From the NCBI GenBank assembly GCA_003248315.1, contig QKWM01000004.1, forward strand, positions 682,001 to 746,000: 64,000 bases of DNA, given 5' to 3'. Below the pieces are notes generated by a model that saw only the letters and a program-made list of their open reading frames with translations, did not search any database and was not told the DNA's origin. Made by a program: the position numbers and the translations under genes. This document shows positions 10,190 to 20,863 of the stretch, piece by piece; the stretch's first letter is position 1, and each line of letters starts with the position of its first letter. Source of the stretch: Streptomyces sp. SW4 (GTDB lineage Bacteria; Actinomycetota; Actinomycetes; Streptomycetales; Streptomycetaceae).

Positions 10190-10393
10190 TCAGGTCAGCG
10201 CAGGCTCCGCCTGGTGTGCGTCAACGCTCTCCATGATCCTGTCGTGAGAAGCGGCAGCCGCCAGCGCGTCGTTCTCGGCCTGGATGCGTACGAGCTCGGA
10301 TTCCAGGTCCTGGACGCGCTGCTGGAGCCGTCGCATCTCGGCGAGGAGTCGAGGGTCGGAGCCGCCGACGTAACCGAGAAGCGCCTTTGCCAT
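10190..10393 (-). CDS. Small conserved coiled-coil protein
   Basis: 67 aa starting MAKALLGYVGGSDPRLL. The ATG at 10393 has a near-perfect GGAGGA ribosome site seven bases upstream, so the longer open frame starting at 10504 is rejected. Residues 12-50 (LLAEMRRLQQRVQDLESELV and on) form a heptad-patterned coiled coil; the tail is acidic. It is not a recognised enzyme. From memory it is a Streptomyces-conserved small protein found next to smc, with its own terminator at 10096-10117. Its job is unknown. A role as a small scaffold or adaptor is only suggested by the coiled coil and the neighbour. Confidence 0.85.
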   Translation of the reverse strand: MAKALLGYVGGSDPRLLAEMRRLQQRVQDLESELVRIQAENDALAAAASHDRIMESVDAHQAEPALT

Positions 10394-10771
10394 GATGGAT
10401 GGTCCTCCACAATGAGTGACCGACCGATGCGGTGTGGGTCGTGAGGGATTCGCACCCGCGGTGCTTGGCACTCTTGAGTTCTTGCTGCCGTTCAACCATG
10501 CCAAACAGCTAAGGTGCGCGGGGCTTTCAGCGTCTCACCAAAAAGTTTGACGGTCAACACGATCACGCCCCGTATTGACGGGCGACCCGGGGCGCGCGGC
10601 CTGACACGGCGGCGCTGCGACTCCTGCGGGCCCTTCGGGGCGTGGCGATCATCTTTGCGTGCGGAGCCTGCCATGGCAAGCGCTTCTTGGCAACCACCTG
10701 CTCGTTTTCCCTCCCGGCCCGCCTCGCGGGGCGCCGTCGCGGGGGCCCGGGGCCGGTGCGGGGGCTCCCGG
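10394..10771. other. Gene-free gap between acyP and the small coiled-coil gene
   Basis: This 378-bp stretch must hold the promoter of the 67-aa gene. On the minus strand TTGACC lies at 10557-10552, but the hexamer 17 bases on (GACGCT) is a poor -10. Open frames here are short and lack ribosome sites. No repeat is apparent, and I see no confident terminator for acyP. Confidence 0.4.
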
Positions 10772-11053
10772 TCAGCGGATGGCGAAGCCGTCGTAGCCGC
10801 CGCGGGGTGTGTCCCAGATCTCGGTGACGCCGTCCACGCGGCCGGGCGTGTCGTCGCCGCGGAGCCAGTCGAGCAGCGCCTCGCAGCGCTCCCGCGGGCC
10901 CTCGGCGACGACCTGGACGCGGCCGTCGCCCAGATTGAGAGCAAAACCACTCAGGCCGCCGAGCTCCAGCGCCCGTGCCCGCGTGAACCAGCGGAAACCC
11001 ACGCCCTGGACGCGTCCGCGCACCCAGGCGACCAGCCGTACATCCTCGCTCAT
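10772..11053 (-). CDS. acyP: Acylphosphatase
   Basis: 93 aa, the usual size. It hydrolyses acyl phosphates such as acetyl- or carbamoyl-phosphate in the cytosol. The first signature [18 protein letters not shown] contains the phosphate-binding Arg21, and Asn40 in GFALNLGDG is the water-positioning residue. The second block is [10 protein letters not shown], and the protein ends [10 protein letters not shown]. It is intact, with an ATG at 11053. It lies between the small coiled-coil gene and the divergent CAP-domain gene and appears monocistronic. Confidence 0.95.
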   Translation of the reverse strand: MSEDVRLVAWVRGRVQGVGFRWFTRARALELGGLSGFALNLGDGRVQVVAEGPRERCEALLDWLRGDDTPGRVDGVTEIWDTPRGGYDGFAIR

Positions 11054-11140
11054 GGGGCAACCTAACCGGCCGATGTCCCTCAGGACACTTCGGCCCCCAG
11101 CGCCATGCGGTACCGTCCGGACCCAATGAATCTCATATGA

Positions 11141-11162
11141 AACTCACTCGATCGTGTGAGTT
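11141..11162. promoter_or_regulatory. Inverted repeat upstream of the CAP-domain gene
   Basis: AACTCAC (11141-11147) and GTGAGTT (11156-11162) are perfect arms around TCGATCGT, itself partly palindromic. The site lies 52 bp before the CAP-domain gene and could be an operator. The binding factor is unknown. Confidence 0.5.
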
Positions 11163-11213
11163 CGGTGATGATCGCGAGGATGAGTCGACCGCAAGGACGA
11201 GGAAGGCCAGGAC

Positions 11214-12494
11214 ATGGGACGCCACCGACGCTCCGCCGCCGGCCGCGCCGCCACGGGCCGCGCCACGGGGGCCACGCACCACGACGGCTCCGGGGCGCCG
11301 GGCCGGGACCCGCTGGACTCGACCGCGGGTGACCGCCCCGCGATGGGGATCGCCCCGTACCTGAACCCCGAGGCGTACGCCGAGGTGCGGGCGCGGAGCG
11401 ACGCCTACCTGTTCGGCACGGACGACTCCGCCGGCGGCTCCCACGACGGCTCCCCCGCCGACGGAACGCCGGTCGGCCGCGCGGCCGCCGGCCCCGGTGA
11501 GGGCTTCGCGCCGGACCAGGGCCCGCAGCGCGGTGGCGCGCGCCGGCGCCGCAGGAAGAAGGCCGCCGCGCCGGTCCGCACCGGGCTGCTCGGTGTCTCC
11601 GCCGCGGTCGCCCTCGGCACGGTCGCGGTGACCACGGGCGTCGTCCCGGCCTGGACGACTACCGGCTCGGCGGGGCGGTGGCGACCGGGTGCAGTCCGCG
11701 GACGTGCCGACCAACACGCCGACCGGTCTGGGCGGCACCTCCGGCAGCGTCGACGGCGGCTCGCCCACCGGCACCGACCACTCCGCCTCCCCCTCGGCAC
11801 CGTCGTCGTCGGCCGGGTCCTCCGCGCCGGGGAAGGCTGGGAAGCAGCCGGACCGGACCGGCGAGGCGAAGGAGCCGGGGAAGGACAGGACGTCCGGCGC
11901 CGAGAAGGGCGAGAAGTCCCGCAGGACGGCGAAGCCGGCGCAGCCCGGGAAGTCGTCCTCCAGGACGCCGTCGTCCTCGTCCGCTCCGGCCGGCACGCCG
12001 TCGGCGTCCGAGAAGCCGGCCGGCCGGCCCGGCGACGGCGCGGAGACCAAGCCGTCGCCCTCCCGTACGGCCACGCAGCAGCCCGTGCGGCCCAGCGCGC
12101 CGGTGACGGTGTCCCGGGAGACGGCGGCCGAGGCCGAGGTGCTCAGGCTGGTCAACGAGGAGCGGATCAAGGCCGGCTGCAGCCCGGTCGCGGCCAACAG
12201 CGCCCTGGCGGACCTGGCCGGCGACTTCAGCGCGGCGATGGCCCGGCAGGGCTTCTTCGACCACACCGACCCGAGCGGTGCGACGCCCTGGGACCGGGCC
12301 GAGAAGGCCGGGATAACCACCCTCGGCGGCGAGAACATAGCCCGGGGCCAGGCCGACGCCCAGGCCGTGATGGACGCCTGGATGAACAGCGCCGGCCACC
12401 GGGCCAACATCCTCAACTGCGACTTCAGGACCCTGGGCGTCGGCGTGAACTTCGGCGCGGGCGGCCCTGGTGGACGCAGAACTTCGGCTACTGA
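11214..12494 (+). CDS. Membrane-anchored CAP/SCP-domain protein
   Basis: About 427 aa. The N-terminal cytosolic part is followed by a basic stretch (RRRRRKK), one membrane segment (LLGVSAAVALGTVAVTTGVV, about residues 125-145), a long Ser/Pro/Thr/Lys-rich extracellular linker and a C-terminal CAP domain. The CAP block includes LRLVNEERIKAGCSP, FFDHTDPSGATPWDRA, GGENIARG, WMNSAGHRANILN and the end PWWTQNFGY. Two frame breaks are present: near 11675-11680 (two bases short or one extra) and in the ccc at 12465-12467 (one short). ATG 11214 is preceded by AGGAAGG. CAP proteins are secreted and often lack a known enzyme activity; surface anchoring is inferred. Confidence 0.88.
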   Translation: MGRHRRSAAGRAATGRATGATHHDGSGAPGRDPLDSTAGDRPAMGIAPYLNPEAYAEVRARSDAYLFGTDDSAGGSHDGSPADGTPVGRAAAGPGEGFAPDQGPQRGGARRRRRKKAAAPVRTGLLGVSAAVALGTVAVTTGVVPAWTTTGSAGRWRPGAVRGRADQHADRSGRHLRQRRRRLAHRHRPLRLPLGTVVVGRVLRAGEGWEAAGPDRRGEGAGEGQDVRRREGREVPQDGEAGAAREVVLQDAVVLVRSGRHAVGVREAGRPARRRRGDQAVALPYGHAAARAAQRAGDGVPGDGGRGRGAQAGQRGADQGRLQPGRGQQRPGGPGRRLQRGDGPAGLLRPHRPERCDALGPGREGRDNHPRRREHSPGPGRRPGRDGRLDEQRRPPGQHPQLRLQDPGRRRELRRGRPWWTQNFGY

Positions 12495-12556
12495 GGGTGC
12501 TCACCCGGGGTGAGCGCTTTCCCGTGGGCGGCGCTGGGGTCGCGTACGCTGGCAGC

Positions 12557-12987
12557 ATGGCGACCACGCAGGACAGCGCGCAGGAGCGCACGGCGGCCCA
12601 GGACCTGCCGTACGACGTGTTCTCGAGGGCCTGTCCGTCCCGCGGCACGCTGGAGCACGTCACGGGACGCTGGGGGCGCTCACCCTGGGCGCCCTGTACG
12701 CGGGGTCCTTCCGCTTCAACGAGCTGCGGCGGCGGGTGGACGGGGTCAGCGAGAAGATGCTCTCCCAGACCCTGCACGCGCTGGAGCGCGACGGCCTGGT
12801 GCACCGCGAGGCCCAGCCGACCAACCCGCCCCGCGTGGACTACGAGCTGACGCCGCTGGGCCGTGAGGTGGCCGGACGGCTGATCGCCCTCATCGAGTGC
12901 CTGGAGGGCCGCATGGACGAGGTCCTCGCCGCGCGCGAGCGCTACGACGCCCGGCGGGCGGCACCGGGAAGCAGCTCCACGGCGTGA
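12557..12987 (+). CDS. HxlR-family winged-helix transcriptional regulator
   Basis: About 143 aa after restoring one G in the run 12672-12676. The N-terminal Cys in SRACPSRGTLEHVTGRWG is the conserved HxlR cysteine, which in some members senses quinones or aldehydes. The winged helix continues with FRFNELRRRVDGVSEKML, LHALERDGLVHRE and PPRVDYELTPLGREV. The start at ATG 12557 lies 62 bp after the CAP gene on the same strand. It is convergent with mutM. No divergently transcribed target is nearby, so its regulon cannot be inferred. Confidence 0.88.
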
Positions 12988-13033
12988 CGTTCACGACGTG
13001 ACGGTCGCGGCGTGACGGTCGCGGGGTGCCCGT

Positions 13034-13894
13034 CTACGGCGTGATGCGCGGCGGGCGCTGGCACTTCGGGCAGAAGTAGCTGGAGCGGTTCATCCACGGG
13101 CGGCGGCGCATCGGTGTGGCGCAGCGGCGGCAGGGCAGCCCTTCGCGGCCGTACGCGTCGAGCGAGCGGTCGAAGTAGCCGGACTCGCCGTTGACGTTGA
13201 CGTACAGGCTGTCGAAGCTGGTGCCGCCGACCGCGAGGGCCGCGTTCATCACGTCCCGGACGTGTCCGAGGAGTTCCAGGGTCCGGGGGCGCGTGAGGGT
13301 GGCCGTCGGGCGCTCGTAGTGCAGGCGGGCGCGCCACAGCGCCTCGTCGGCGTAGATGTTGCCGACACCGCTGATCAGTGACTGGTCGAGCAGTGCCCGT
13401 TTGATGGTGGTCCGCTTGCGGCGCAGTGCCCGGTGGAAGGCCTCGTCGTCGAAGAGCGGGTCGAGGGGGTCGCGGGCGATGTGCGCGATGACGTCGGGCA
13501 GCCCGTCGCCGGTGGTGTCGTGCAGGGACAGGCCGCCGAACGTGCGCTGGTCGACGAACCGCAGTTCGGTGCCGAGGGCGTCGGCGAAGCGGACGCGGAT
13601 GCGCAGGTGCTTCTCGGCCGGGGCCTCGTGCGGCTGGACCAGCAGCTGGCCGCTCATGCCGAGGTGGGCGAGGACCGCCTGGCCGGTGTCCTCCAGCGGC
13701 AGCCAGAGGTACTTGCCCCGCCGGCTGGGCGTGCCGATGCGGTGGCCCTGGAGGCGGTGGGCGAAGTCGTCGGCACCGGCGATGTGCCGGCGCACCGCGC
13801 GCGGGTGCAGGACGACGGCGTCGGCGACGGTCCGGTGGGCCACCCACCGCTGAAGGCCACGCCGTACGACCTCCACTTCGGGCAACTCGGGCAT
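13034..13894 (-). CDS. mutM: Formamidopyrimidine-DNA glycosylase
   Basis: 286 aa, intact. MutM/Fpg excises 8-oxoguanine and FaPy lesions and nicks the abasic site. The catalytic N-terminal Pro2-Glu3 ([14 protein letters not shown]) is present, as is Lys61 in [11 protein letters not shown]. The helix-two-turn-helix [18 protein letters not shown] and the C-terminal zinc finger (CRRC ... CPKC) complete the enzyme. It lies after rnc in the same direction, as in many actinobacteria, but a hairpin at 13921-13961 separates the two. Confidence 0.97.
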   Translation of the reverse strand: MPELPEVEVVRRGLQRWVAHRTVADAVVLHPRAVRRHIAGADDFAHRLQGHRIGTPSRRGKYLWLPLEDTGQAVLAHLGMSGQLLVQPHEAPAEKHLRIRVRFADALGTELRFVDQRTFGGLSLHDTTGDGLPDVIAHIARDPLDPLFDDEAFHRALRRKRTTIKRALLDQSLISGVGNIYADEALWRARLHYERPTATLTRPRTLELLGHVRDVMNAALAVGGTSFDSLYVNVNGESGYFDRSLDAYGREGLPCRRCATPMRRRPWMNRSSYFCPKCQRPPRITP

Positions 13895-13920
13895 GGCTCC
13901 CCTCGGGCGGACGGGTGGAC

Positions 13921-13961
13921 GAGCCGAGCGCCCGCCCCGGGGCGGGGCAGGCGCTCGGTTC
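13921..13961 (-). terminator. Hairpin between rnc and mutM
   Basis: GAGCCGAGCGCC (13921-13932) pairs with GGCGCTCGGTTC (13950-13961) with one G:U pair, and the loop can itself pair as CGCCCCGGGGCG. It lies in the 84-bp gap and may attenuate read-through from rnc into mutM, or serve as an RNase III site. Confidence 0.65.
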
Positions 13962-13978
13962 GTACCGTGCTGCGGGTG

Positions 13979-14811
13979 TCAGGCGGAGGAGGCCGACGGT
14001 GCGTCGGCCTCCTGCGGGGCGGCCTCGGCCGAAGCCGCTGCCGCGGCCTTGGCGCGCTCGTCCGCCGCGGCCCGGATGGACCGCCACGCGGACTCGGCGG
14101 CCTGCTGCTCCGCCTCCTTCTTGCTGCGGCCGGTGCCGGTGCCGTACGAGACGCCTCCGACGCGGGCGGCAGCAGTGAAGGTCTTCTCGTGGTCGGGGCC
14201 GGTCTCCGTGACCAGGTACTCGGGCACGCCGAGCCCTTCGGTCGCGGTCAGCTCCTGGAGGCTGGTCTTCCAGTCCAGGCCGGCGCCGAGGTTCGAGGAC
14301 TTCTCGATCAGCGGGTCGAACAGGCGGTGCACCAGTTCGGAGGCCGCGTCGAGGCCCTGGTCGAGGTAGACCGCGCCGATCACCGCTTCGAGGGTGTCGG
14401 CGAGGATGGACGCCTTGTCCCGGCCGCCCGTGCCCTCTTCACCGCGGCCGAGCCGGATGAAGGAACCGAGGTCGAGCCCGCGGCCCACCTCCGCCAGCGC
14501 ACGCGAGTTGACCACCGCGGCCCGCAGCTTGGCCAGCTGGCCCTCGGCAGGTCGGGGTGGGTGCGGTACAGCGTGTCCGTGACGACGAGGCCGAGCACGG
14601 AGTCCCCGAGGAACTCCAGCCGCTCGTTCGTCGGCAGACCGCCGTTCTCGTACGCGTAGGAACGGTGGGTCAGCGCTCGCACCAGAAGGGCGGACTCGAC
14701 CTGGTAGCCGAGCCGCCCTTCCAGAAGCGTGTGGGACGAGGCCTGATTGTCCGACTTCTTTTTGGCGGGTGCGTCCGCCTTGGCGTCTTCCGCCTTCTTG
14801 GCAGTGGACAC
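13979..14811 (-). CDS. rnc: Ribonuclease III
   Basis: About 277 aa. RNase III cleaves double-stranded RNA, processes rRNA precursors and in Streptomyces globally controls antibiotic genes (absB). The signature [18 protein letters not shown] and the second acidic block [19 protein letters not shown] mark the endonuclease domain. A dsRNA-binding domain ([16 protein letters not shown] ... [16 protein letters not shown]) follows, with an Ala-rich tail. The GTG at 14811 with GAGAGG upstream is chosen, giving [11 protein letters not shown]. One C is missing near 14546 (P-E-G of [12 protein letters not shown]). It lies 19 bp after rpmF in an operon DUF177-rpmF-rnc. Confidence 0.96.
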
Positions 14812-14830
14812 AGTGCCTCTCACCAGCCGC

Positions 14831-15004
14831 TCAGACCTCGAGGACCTGGCGCTTGTTGTAGGTGCCGCACGACGGGCACGCGATGTGCTGCTGCTTGGGC
14901 TCGTGGCAGCGCTCGCACGCAACCAGGGTGGGGACCGCAGCCTTCCACTGCGACCGGCGGTGGCGCGTGTTGCTGCGCGACATCTTCCGCTTCGGAACAG
15001 CCAC
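14831..15004 (-). CDS. rpmF: 50S ribosomal protein L32
   Basis: 57 aa starting at a GTG ([20 protein letters not shown]). Two CxxC pairs (CERC ... CPSC) form the zinc ribbon, so this is the zinc-binding (C+) paralogue. It begins two bases after the DUF177 gene ends and is followed by rnc, the classic yceD-rpmF arrangement. Confidence 0.97.
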   Translation of the reverse strand: MAVPKRKMSRSNTRHRRSQWKAAVPTLVACERCHEPKQQHIACPSCGTYNKRQVLEV

Positions 15005-15006
15005 GG

Positions 15007-15651
15007 CTACTTCTCCTGCTTCTCGTCGACGCCCGGTTCGGCGCCGCTCATCTCGTCCTTCTCGCCGTCCTTCATGGTGCCGGCGAGTCCCTGCAATGCC
15101 GCCCAACGGATGTCGACGGCGTCATGGTGGTGGTCCGGGTCGTCCGCGAGCCGGGCGCCGCACTCGGCGCACAGCCCGGGGCAGTCCTCCCGGCACACCG
15201 GCTGCATCGGCAGTGCGAGCACCACCGCATCGCGCAGCACGGGTTCGAGGTCGATCAGGCCGTCCTCGACGAAGAGCCTGTCCTCGTCGTCCTCGGCGTC
15301 GTCGCCCGGTTCCGCGATCACACGGCCCCGGTCGTCGGCGTCAGGGTACGAGAACATCTCCTGGAAGTCCGCGTCGAGCTCCAGCTCGACCGGCTCCAGA
15401 CACCTTACGCACTCCCCCTCGGCCTGCGCACGGGCGGTGCCTGTGACGAGCACACCTTCCATGACCGACTCGAGGCGCAGCTCGAGCTCCACCGGGGCGC
15501 CTTCCGGCACTCCGATGACTCCCTTGATACCGAAGTCCTTGGGAGCGTCGACCGTGCGGGTCAGGCGCTGCAGCGCACCAGGCCGCCGGCCCAGCTCGTG
15601 CGTGTCGATCACGAGAGGGTTGCGGTGGTCGAGGCGGGCGTTCAGAGCCAT
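15007..15651 (-). CDS. DUF177 (YceD) family protein
   Basis: 214 aa, intact. DUF177 proteins are required for normal 23S rRNA accumulation in bacteria and plastids and are nearly always encoded directly before rpmF, as here with a 2-bp gap. Visible blocks include [20 protein letters not shown], where two Cys lie close together, and a second pair region [14 protein letters not shown] typical of actinobacterial members, probably metal-binding. The C-terminal tail is acidic. ATG at 15651. Confidence 0.92.
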   Translation of the reverse strand: MALNARLDHRNPLVIDTHELGRRPGALQRLTRTVDAPKDFGIKGVIGVPEGAPVELELRLESVMEGVLVTGTARAQAEGECVRCLEPVELELDADFQEMFSYPDADDRGRVIAEPGDDAEDDEDRLFVEDGLIDLEPVLRDAVVLALPMQPVCREDCPGLCAECGARLADDPDHHHDAVDIRWAALQGLAGTMKDGEKDEMSGAEPGVDEKQEK

Positions 15652-15777
15652 TCCTGCTTTCGATCTGCTGAGCTAGTCAGAGCGCTGCCCCAGGTGTTCC
15701 GGGCAGCGTTGATCGCGGGCATACGCGCGACCGAAGAGCCAGGATACTGGACCTTTCGCCGTCGGCCCAATCCGGCC

Positions 15778-16905
15778 TCAGCGTCCCTGCTCGTAGCGCT
15801 GCTGCTCGTACTGCCGGAGCTGTTCCGCGCTGATCATGCTGGTGTCGAAGAGGCTGGTCTCGTCGAGCGCCTGGGGCTGCTGCGCCGGCTGGTGCCGGGG
15901 CGGCTGGGCGGGTTCCCGGGGCGCGGTGAAGCCCTGCGGGGCGTCGTAGGCCTGGCCGCCGTCGTAGCCCTGGTACGCGGCGTAGGGGTCGGCCTGCTGG
16001 TAGCCGTACGGGTCCTGCTGGGCGGCGTACTGCTGCGGGTAGCCGTAGGGGTCGGCGGCGGGCTGCCGGCTGTAGGCGTGGGCGTAGACGTCCTGCCCGG
16101 CGCCCGGTGCGGTCTGCGGCGCGGCGCCCTGGCCGTCGTACGACGGCTGGGACGGCACCGCCGGCCGCGGCTGGGCCGCCGGGGCGTCGGCGAGGGCGGC
16201 GAGATCGGCGAGGTAGTCGGCGTCGCTGGAGTGCTGGACGGTGGTCGCGTCGTCGGCGAGGGCGCCGAGGTCGTCGGAGGCGATCCGGCCGTGCAGCTTC
16301 TCGCGGCCCCGGCCGACCGCCTCCAGGGTCTTGGCCAGCACCGCCTCGAAGGCGCCCAGCTTGGCGTCGACGTAGGCGTCGGCGTCGCGGCGCAGGGTCT
16401 CCGGGTCGTGGCTGCGCTCGGGGGCGTCCTCGTCCTCGTAACCCTGCTCGTCGAGGCCCGGGCCGGTGCCGAGCAGCTTCTCGCGGCCGCGGCCGACCGA
16501 GCCGAGGGTCTTGGTGAGGACCACCTCGAAGTTGGCGAGCTTGGAGTCGACGTAGTCGTCGGCCTCGGCCCGGATCTCCTCGGCCTCCTGGCGCGCCTCG
16601 GCCAGGATGCGGTCGGCCTCGGCCTGGGAGCGGCGGGCGACCTCGGTGCCGGAGATCAGGGAGCCGCGTTCGGCGTGCGCCGTCTCGATGATCCGCTCGG
16701 CCTCCTGGCGGGCCTGCGCGACCAGCTGCTCGCGGTCGCCGATCAGCTCCTGGGCCTGGGCGAGGGAGTCGGGCAGTGCCGCGCGCACCTCTTCGAGCAT
16801 CGAGAGCAGTTCGGCGCGGTTGACCACGCACGAGGCCGACATGGGCATGGCGCGGGCGCCGGAGACCAGGGTGACGATCTCGTCCAGCTTCTTCTGCACG
16901 TCCAC
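15778..16905 (-). CDS. DivIVA-like coiled-coil protein with internal duplication
   Basis: 375 aa from a GTG at 16905 (VDVQKKLDEIVTLVSGARAM). The first 230 residues are Ala/Glu-rich coiled coil resembling DivIVA and ATP-synthase b-subunit stalks (ARQEAERIIETAHAERGSLI). A block YVDSKLANFEVVLTKTLGSV followed by GRGREKLLG recurs as YVDAKLGAFEAVLAKTLEAV plus GRGREKLHG, an internal duplication. The C-terminal third is disordered, rich in Gln/Tyr/Pro/Asp (DPYGYQQADPYAAYQGYD). It is often annotated as cell division initiation protein; membrane- or pole-associated scaffolding is plausible but not shown. It stands 126 bp upstream of the DUF177 operon. Confidence 0.82.
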   Translation of the reverse strand: MDVQKKLDEIVTLVSGARAMPMSASCVVNRAELLSMLEEVRAALPDSLAQAQELIGDREQLVAQARQEAERIIETAHAERGSLISGTEVARRSQAEADRILAEARQEAEEIRAEADDYVDSKLANFEVVLTKTLGSVGRGREKLLGTGPGLDEQGYEDEDAPERSHDPETLRRDADAYVDAKLGAFEAVLAKTLEAVGRGREKLHGRIASDDLGALADDATTVQHSSDADYLADLAALADAPAAQPRPAVPSQPSYDGQGAAPQTAPGAGQDVYAHAYSRQPAADPYGYPQQYAAQQDPYGYQQADPYAAYQGYDGGQAYDAPQGFTAPREPAQPPRHQPAQQPQALDETSLFDTSMISAEQLRQYEQQRYEQGR

Positions 16906-17040
16906 CGTGTGCTCGCCACTCTCTACAGCTGTGTTGGAGACGGACGGCACGACTGTACGGCCCCGGGGCACGCGGGGGACACCGGGTGACGGTTTGTCAG
17001 CGCCCGGGGCGGGCGAGGGGCGGGCGGGGGCGCGGGCGGG

Positions 17041-18129
<1,089 letters not shown>

Positions 18130-18258
18130 CTGGGGTCCTTGGTTCGTCTGCGGCTGTTCGTTCAGCTGGGCTGTGCGGTCAGCTGGGGCTGTGCGTTCAG
18201 TGTGACGGGTGGCGCTGTCGGGTGGGGCGGGTGGCGCTCTTGGGTGGGGCGGGTGGCG

Positions 18259-18440
18259 CCCCCGCCGCCCTTACCCATACCCGTCCCGTCACGGGGGCTG
18301 CGCCCCGAACCCCCGCTTCGGCCTGAACGGCCTCGTCCTCAAACGCCGGACGGGCTGGCAAGTCGGCCCCTCCGGCGTTTGAGGAGCGGGGGTCCGGGGC
18401 GGAGCCCCTGGGATGGGGCGGGTAGGGGTGGTGGGGGCGG
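18259..18440. repeat. Large palindromic intergenic element, copy 2
   Basis: Nearly the same element as at 1212-1392: the core from CCCCCGCTTCGGCCTGAACG through the GTTTGAGGAGCGGGGGTCCG block (about 18310-18398) differs from copy 1 by very few bases, while outer arms are more diverged (for example CCCCCGCCGCCCTTACCC against CCCCCACCACCCCTACCC). It lies between the start of rsmD and the end of recG, both on the minus strand, ending 4 bp from the recG stop, so it can serve as the recG terminator. The rest of the 315-bp gap (18130-18258) holds short GGTGGGGCGGGTGGCGC-type repeats and no gene. Confidence 0.85.
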
Positions 18441-18444
18441 GAGG

Positions 18445-20663
18445 TCAGCCCTTCTCCAGGTACTGCTCCCTCTCCTCGTCCAGGAGGGCGTCCAGGGCCG
18501 TGCGCAGGCCCGGCAGACCGGTCAGCTCCGGGTCCCCGGCGACCAGCGCCGCCGCCTCCTCCCTCGCCTCGGCGATGATCTCCTCGTCGTCGATGACGGC
18601 GAGGACCCGCAGCGAGGACCGCGCGCCGGACTGGGCCTGCCCCAGCACGTCGCCCTCCCGGCGCTGCTCCAGGTCGATGCGGGACAGCTCGAAGCCGTCC
18701 AGCGTCGCCGCCACCGCGTTCAGCCGCTGACGGGCCGGGCTGGCCTCGGGCATCTCGGTGACCAGCAGGCACAGCCCGGGGCCGAGCCCCGGCCGACCCG
18801 GCCGCGCAGCTGATGGAGCTGGGAGACGCCGAAGCGGTCGGCGTCCATGATCACCATGACGGTGGCGTTGGGCACGTTGACGCCGACCTCGATGACGGTG
18901 GTGGCGACCAGCACGTCCGTCTCGCCGGCGGCGAAGCGCCGCATGACGGCGTCCTTGTCGTCGGGCGGCATCCTGCCGTGCAGCGCCTCGACCGCGAGGC
19001 CGCGCAGCGGGCCCTTCGCCAGTTCGTCGGCGAGGTCGAGCACCGCGAGCGGCGGGCGCTTCTCGGCCTCGTCCTCGGCGGACTTGCGCTTCTTGGGGTC
19101 GTCCTCCTCGTCGCCGATCCGCGGGCAGACCACGTACGCCTGGTGGCCGCCCGCCACCTCCTCGCGCACCCGCTCCCAGGCACGGCTGAGGAAGTGCGGC
19201 TTGTCGGCCGCGGGAACCACATGGCTGGCGATCGGGGAGCGTCCCGCCGGGAGCTGGTCGAGGACGGAGGTCTCCAGGTCGCCGAAGACGGTCATCGCGA
19301 CCGTGCGCGGGATCGGCGTGGCGGTCATGACCAGCAGGTGGGGCGGCTGCTTGCCCTTGCCGCGCAGGGCGTCGCGCTGCTCGACGCCGAAGCGGTGCTG
19401 CTCGTCCACGACGACGAGGCCGAGGTCGTGGAACTGCACCTTGTCCTCGATGAGCGCGTGCGTGCCGATGACGATGCCGGCCTCGCCGGTGGCCAGGTCG
19501 AGCAGGGCCTGGCGGCGGGCGGCGGCGCCCATGGAACCGGTGAGCAGGACGACCTTGGTGGCGTGCTCGGCGCCGCCCAGCATGCCTCCCTCGGCCAGCT
19601 CGCCCATCATCTCCACGACCGACCTGTGGTGCTGCTGGGCGAGCACCTCGGTGGGGGCGAGCATGGCGGCCTGCCCGCCCGCGTCGACGACGGCGAGCAT
19701 GGCGCGGAGGGCGACCATCGTCTTGCCGCTGCCCACCTCGCCCTGGAGGAGGCGGTGCATCGGGTGGTCGGTGGCCAGGTCGTCGAAGATCTCGCGGGAG
19801 ACCTTCTGCTGCCCCTCGGTGAGGGTGAACGGCAGCCGGTCGTCGAAGGCGGCGAGCAGCCCGTCGGGCCGTGGCCTGCGCGGGACGGCGGGCAGCTGGG
19901 TCTCGGCGTGCCGGCGGCGGGCCAGGGCGACCTGGAGCACGAAGGCCTCGTCCCACTTCAGACGGGCCCGGGCGTCGGCGATGTCGGCCTTGGTGTGCGG
20001 GCGGTGGATCTTCAGCAGGGCCTCGGGGAGGGAGACCAGGCCCCGGCCCTCGCGCAGGGAGCCGGGCAGCGGGTCGACGGCGTCCTGGGCACTGGGCAGC
20101 ACGGTCTGGACGGCCTTGGCGATCTTCCAGGACTCCAGCTTGGCGGTGGCCGGGTAGATGGGGATCAGGGCGCCCGCCCAGCTCTCGACCGACTCGGCCG
20201 CCTCGTCGCCGTCGCCCCGCAGCAGCTCGTACGCCGGGTGGGCGAGCTGCAGGCGGCGGTTGAAGACCGACACCTTGCCGGCGAACATCGCGCGCGTCCC
20301 CGGCAGCAGCTCCTTGTGGGGCTTGTGGACGCCCTTGCCGAAGAAGACCAGCTGGAGCCGGCCGCTGCCGTCCGTGATCGTCACCTCCAGCCGCTGCCCC
20401 TTGCCGCGCGGCGCCCTGGCGGAGGCGAAGGTGTGCAGGCGGGCGTCGGCGACCTGGGCGACCACCGTGACGTGCTCGTCCATCGGGAGGTCGGCGAGGT
20501 GGGTCAGCTGACCGCGCTCCTCGTACCGGCGCGGGTAGTGGTGGAGGAGGTCGCCGACCGAGTGCAGGCCGAGGTGTTCGGCCATCACCTTCGCGGTGGC
20601 GGGGCCGAGCACCGACTTCAGCGGTCGTTGCAGCGGTTCTTGCAGTGCGGGCACGAGATCCAT
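18445..20663 (-). CDS. recG: ATP-dependent DNA helicase RecG
   Basis: About 739 aa. RecG remodels stalled forks and branch-migrates Holliday junctions. The start MDLVPALQEPLQRPLKSVLG leads into the wedge (OB) domain; the helicase core has GEVGSGKTMVALRAM (Walker A), VVVDEQHRFGVEQRDAL (DEQH box), MTATPIPRTVAMT and RFGVSQLHQLRGRVGRGS. One C is missing near 18774 (PGLCLLVTEMPE), after which the C-terminal domain runs to EEREQYLEKG. The ATG at 20663 fits; a longer upstream frame is a G+C artefact. It lies 200 bp downstream of the DAK2 gene. Confidence 0.96.
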
Positions 20664-20863
20664 TGCACACCACGCCACTGACAATGCCGTAGACGTCCGG
20701 CGGAAACGGGGGCGGAGGAGTCGTGCGCGGGGAGCGTGCCGCCCGCCGCACCGGACGGTCCCGCCGCACCGGACGGTCCCGCCCCGCCGGGCGGCTCCCC
20801 CGCCGGGCGGCTCACCCTCGGGCCGCGCTGTCGCCGTCGCCCCGCCCTCCGGCCCCTCCGCGC

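Noticed and set aside
12988..13033. Short GCGTGACGGTCGCG repeats between hxlR and mutM
   Set aside because: Only two or three imperfect copies in a 46-bp gap; too little to call an element.
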